Positions 8,901 to 11,325 of a DNA stretch of 11,325 bases are shown here, one piece after another. Within the stretch, counting starts at the first letter, position 1, and the number at the start of each line of letters is the position of its first letter. Made by a program: the position numbers and the translations under genes. The stretch lies in the NCBI GenBank assembly GCA_028565635.1, contig JAOXYB010054345.1, positions 1-11,325 on the forward strand, read 5' to 3'. The notes below the pieces were generated by a model, which searched no databases, had not been told where the DNA came from, and saw only the letters and a program-made list of their open reading frames with translations. The DNA comes from Phoronis ovalis (Eukaryota > Phoronida > Phoronidae).

Positions 8901-11193
8901 TTTAAACATTCACAAAGTGAATAGATTGACTCTTACAACTAATCAGTAAGCAGGCAGTATCAACTATGCATATTTGCATATTTAAGATGGCTAGACTCCT
9001 TTGCGACAAGTTATTCACTTTACACTTTGAGTTAAATTTTGGGCAGCTTAGTGAAAAGGTAGACTAGTAACATTTTTGGAAAGGTATTAACTTAAGGATT
9101 ATGAAAAATTGCTTTACTCGTCTGTCACACAATTATGTAATCAGAAAAGAGATCATTTTGGTGATATATTTAACATTTATTATGAGTTTCAAAAAGTCAA
9201 CTGCCAAAATTTTTTCATTTTTTGAAACCTTAAGTGAATTATGGTCAAAATTATGATAATTTTTTAACTTATAGCGGAGCTCCAAGTTTCATATACTGCT
9301 TATAATAAATACTTAAATATATCACTGCATAACATGCCTTGTTCATTATTCAACATAACCATGTCATTTCCATTAACTAATAGTATTTCTACATGTTTAC
9401 TTAAACTTGTATTTTTTCTTTCACTTTAGTCATTGCAATTACTTGCAATGATAAACTGAACATTTGCACTCAGACTAATAAACCACACTTTGTAATTTAG
9501 AGTTTAACTTACACATAGAGGTATACACACTCGGAAAGCTCTAGTATTATAATAGAGGGCTTAAGATACCGAAATACATGTACAAGTGGACAGCGACGTG
9601 TGTGGGAATCTGTATGTCATGCACATTAACATATGAGGTAAAAGAAAATCACTTGATTCTTGTTATGGTAATGTCTGAATAAATACAGACTGCTAGTGTT
9701 TTTTTTTATACTTCTCCCTTTAATACTTGTGATAGATGTACACACATTACTTGTTACTCAGATTTGTGAATCTCAAGCTCTCTAATAGATGTGTTAGTTT
9801 AACAAAACACAAAGCACATAATTTAAAAGGTGACCGAAACTTAAAAAATACATCATTTAACTCAAACGCTTCACCCTGAATAAAATGTTCCATGTTTGAT
9901 GTATGTGACACTCAAAACAGACCTAAATCACAAACATAATTTAGTTTTCTAGTAATCTTGACTTGGTCAGAGATATGACCCAAGAACTGCAGAAACGATA
10001 GTGGAAACAAAATTCATTACTACAGTCTTGAAGAAATATTCAGATATATACATCACAGATACCCATTTGCATGTTTTCTTTGTCAAACTACACAAGTGTA
10101 GTAATGCCTGTGTTAACATACTGTTATAGGAGAAAACTTCTCACTGTAACATGCCAACAGCAATGCGCACAAATGCAGAGTAGTTACCTTCTGTGGATCC
10201 ATTGAACAAGAATGGAAGACACTGCCAGTCACGCTCTTTGCTATTGATTCTGCTGACATTCCATGAAATTCAGAATGATTAGCTATCCTAAACCACATTC
10301 CAAATAATAATGTTATAAGATGTTGGGTAGGACCAGGCAATTTGTTTATAGCTCTGAAAGAAAACAAAAAGGATATCACACAAATGTATTTGGCCTAATC
10401 TACAGTAGAAGCAAGAATCAGATAGGAACCCTGGATGATTAAATTAAATTTAGAACACTAATCAAAATGGCACATTCAAGCAGCCTTGATGTTCATACTG
10501 GATAAAGAATAGATGTTTTCCGCATAACTTTAAGTAAATTGAAATATCCTCCAAAAAAAGTCACTTTGCATTCATTATAAATCAAAGTGTATCACAATGT
10601 TCATTACACAGCAGGCAGAATAATGGTATGACATAGACTGTACTTAGAAACGTAGCAAGGTGATTTCCTTTTCTGTACTATCAAGTCACTTTTGATCAGA
10701 ACATTAAATCCTTGGAATCTATAAGACAAAATAAAACAAAGCTTCTGCTTACTCATTTACTACATCAAATTGTCTCAAAGGGTGGTCATATTTCAAAGTT
10801 GTTAACAGATCTTCCTCCAACTCTGGACCAAATATCCCACCAGGTATGTCAAGGAGAAATCTCTGGAAAGAATAAGGTTTAATATAATAGATGTTCAGGT
10901 AACTAAACAGGTTGGATCAAATGATGATACATAATCTAAACAAAGCTCAAAAAGAACAGAAAAAGATAAAAATGACCTTGGTGATGATGACTGTGACCAC
11001 TAAAGTATGCGTGAAAAATGAACAAACTTACTTTTATTACTGATGACAGAGTGTAGTAATTAAAACTTTGCCAATGCACAAATCTTCCTTCAGACATCCT
11101 CTTTGCAATTTTATTAACATCTGACCTATTTCCAGGTCTCCTAAATACAGCAGGTGCTGTAACTCCCTCTTTGGCTACGTAGACAATTAAATC
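5487..11193 (-). CDS. RhoGAP-domain protein, C-terminal 443 residues, seven exons (5'-partial gene)
   Basis: The coding exons on the minus strand are 11193-11032, 10862-10753, 10353-10188, 8860-8692, 7614-7537, 6827-6655 and 5960-5487. They total 1332 bp, or 443 residues plus a TAA stop. All seven internal acceptors end in AG, all six donors begin with GT, and every split codon joins in frame. Residues 1 to about 168 resemble a RhoGAP domain: the arginine-finger motif VFRRPG (Arg18), the helix VIKRFLLDIP (Lys54), KLPGPTQ, the helix MSAESIAKSV (123-132) and the closing helix KVVELMIENYG. RhoGAP proteins speed GTP hydrolysis by Rho, Rac or Cdc42 at membranes or the cytoskeleton. The remaining 275 residues are hydrophilic and Ser-rich, with no membrane segment. 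From memory, the segment FLLDIPGGIFGPEL recalls the ARHGAP20/TAGAP branch, but that is weak, so no symbol is given. The start codon and N-terminal domains lie outside the window. Confidence 0.85.
5961..6654 (-). other. Intron, 694 bp
   Basis: GT-AG intron (gtagat to ttttttccag). Between about 6220 and 6335 there is a weak inverted similarity (GCATTTTCCCA against TGGGAAATGCC), which might be a decayed repeat. Nothing else stands out. Confidence 0.75.
6655..6827 (-). CDS. RhoGAP-gene exon 6 of window: hydrophilic linker
   Basis: This exon is 173 bp. The first two bases, AG, complete a Glu codon with the G from the previous exon, and 57 codons follow, ending phase 0 at AAG. The acceptor is aattttgtag and the donor gtagat. 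The product starts VTADQYFGVPKHKLDSAHDS and includes GIVNIPSRVPQSEP and KKTASLSAPEVNAK. The region is Ser/Thr/Pro-rich and looks disordered. KKTASLS is a plausible basophilic kinase site, inferred only from its sequence pattern. Confidence 0.78.
6828..7536 (-). other. Intron, 709 bp
   Basis: GT-AG intron (gtaagaaa to aattttgtag). No repeat, RNA gene or further exon is visible. Confidence 0.75.
7537..7614 (-). CDS. RhoGAP-gene exon 5 of window: short linker exon
   Basis: This is the smallest exon, at 78 bp. The first two bases, GT, complete the Arg codon left by the previous exon; 25 codons follow, then one base (G). The acceptor is catgtctag and the donor gtaagaaa. The product is EEALRPFAIIMQNEAKKQGF plus DLKKN, a charged, probably helical stretch. 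The split codons fit on both sides, which is the main support for such a short exon. No known domain is recognised. Confidence 0.78.
7615..8691 (-). other. Intron, 1077 bp
   Basis: GT-AG intron (gtaagtac to catgtctag), AT-rich. The open frame continuing past the exon at 8691 into this intron (to about 8456) lacks recognisable protein character and is treated as read-through. I see nothing else. Confidence 0.78.
8692..8860 (-). CDS. RhoGAP exon 4 of window: closing helix and start of linker
   Basis: This exon is 169 bp: 56 codons from phase 0, then one base (C) of a split Arg codon. It is preceded by tgttttgtag and followed by gtaagtac. The opening VYNAAKVVELMIENYGVANM fits the last helix of a RhoGAP domain, where a hydrophobic helix runs into (I/M)xN(Y/C)xxIF. 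The following segment, QYFVDTTNTRIQVTERFKYE, lies outside the usual domain limit and is rich in aromatic and beta-prone residues; it may be an extra strand or hairpin specific to this subfamily. The exon ends HYPPACLIP. Reading through the donor adds an intron-coded tail that I consider artefactual. Confidence 0.85.
8861..10187 (-). other. Intron, 1327 bp, the longest in the window
   Basis: GT-AG intron (gtaact to tgttttgtag), AT-rich. It contains a small perfect hairpin: TCATTGCAA at 9430-9438 and its complement at 9443-9451, with a 4-base loop. A run of nine T lies near 9699. I see no further exon. Confidence 0.78.
10188..10353 (-). CDS. RhoGAP exon 3 of window: LPxPTxxL and MSAES helix
   Basis: This exon is 166 bp. 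Its first base, A, completes the split Glu codon, and 55 codons follow, ending phase 0. The acceptor is tctttcag and the donor gtaact. The product reads AINKLPGPTQHLITLLFGMW and then FRIANHSEFHGMSAESIAK. This matches the RhoGAP pattern LPxxNxxxLxxLxxHLxxVxxxxxxNkMsxxNLAxxFxPxL. The two usual asparagines differ: the one after LPxx is Thr100, and the one in the MSxxN helix is Ser127. The second corresponds to Asn194 of human p50RhoGAP, a residue that contacts the GTPase. The remainder, VTGSVFHSCSMDPQK, sits where the family has GPxLL followed by a variable loop. Confidence 0.85.
10354..10752 (-). other. Intron, 399 bp
   Basis: GT-AG intron with the donor gtaagc and the acceptor tctttcag. It is AT-rich. 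I see no internal exon, RNA gene or repeat. Confidence 0.8.
10753..10862 (-). CDS. RhoGAP exon 2 of window: core helix with the x-FLxxIP motif
   Basis: This exon is 110 bp: phase 0 at its start, 36 codons, then the two bases GA of a split Glu codon. The acceptor reads ctttccag and the donor gtaagc. The first residues, RFLLDIPGGIFG, complete the K-x-F-L-x-x-[LI]-P motif begun in the previous exon, which in RhoGAP domains packs next to the GTPase switch regions. The rest (PELEEDLL to QFDVVN) matches in position the helix leading to the (I/L)xxLPxxN stretch. The intron upstream, 10863-11031, is the shortest complete one here at 169 bp. Confidence 0.83.
11032..11193 (-). CDS. RhoGAP exon 1 of window: arginine-finger segment
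   Basis: This exon has 54 whole codons, phase 0 at both ends. It is preceded by the acceptor tttttag and followed by the donor gtaagttt. The product begins DLIVYVAKEG, consistent with the end of the first core helix of a RhoGAP domain. It continues with APAVFRRPGNRSDVNKIAKR, where Arg18 sits at the arginine-finger position (family form G-[IL]-[FY]-R-x-[SP]-G), and ends YTLSSVIK. Lys54, the last residue, matches the conserved lysine of the family motif L-K-x-F-L-R-x-L-P, which continues in the next exon. The usual Gly before the finger is replaced (PAVFR instead of xGIFR), a mild departure. Part of the first helix should lie in an upstream exon beyond the window. Confidence 0.85.
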
Positions 11194-11325
11194 CTAAAAA
11201 AATCCAAATAGCGATGTACAGCATGGGTTCAGATCCATAATACAGACATTACGGTAATTCTTCTCAATTCGTACACCTCCATTATTCGTACACACCCCCT
11301 TTTTCAGATTTTATAATTTCTGAAA
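11194..11325 (-). other. Partial upstream intron with a short direct repeat
   Basis: The sequence upstream of the acceptor at 11194-11196 has no coding character. ATTCGTACAC occurs at 11267-11276 and again at 11284-11293, a 17-bp period followed by a C-run. This could be the edge of a repeat continuing beyond the window. Confidence 0.5.

Overview
The window looks like intron-rich, AT-rich nuclear DNA from an animal, probably an invertebrate. The evidence is seven short exons with GT-AG boundaries, introns of 169 to 1327 bp, a Rho GTPase-activating (RhoGAP) domain split over four exons, and small non-coding repeats between genes. I cannot name the species or phylum. Nothing indicates a bacterial, viral or organellar origin: there is no operon, Shine-Dalgarno pattern, rRNA or tRNA.

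One gene is supported. It lies on the minus strand and fills the right half of the window (11193 down to 5487). The seven exons join in frame, with matching split codons, into the last 443 residues of a protein whose start lies beyond the right edge. Fragment residues 1 to about 168 form a RhoGAP-like domain with the catalytic arginine and lysine in place, but serine where the family usually has asparagine. A hydrophilic tail of about 275 residues follows, with a basic, helix-prone patch and a serine/threonine-rich end. The likely role is control of a Rho-family GTPase at membranes or the actin cytoskeleton. I could not assign it to a named ortholog.

The left half (1 to 5486) has no gene I can support. 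It is 3' flank or a long 3' UTR plus intergenic DNA. It holds a G/C-run inverted repeat cluster (about 62-222), two strong hairpins (510-538 and 1154-1204), and a degenerate tandem repeat of about 110-140 bp (about 3865-4790). One unit of that repeat appears to be split by a 395-bp element (4330-4724) with imperfect terminal inverted repeats, a 6-bp flanking direct repeat and an internal 30-bp tandem motif.

I found no convincing new biological system. The most interesting points are the altered catalytic triad of the RhoGAP domain and the nested insertion near 4330-4724.
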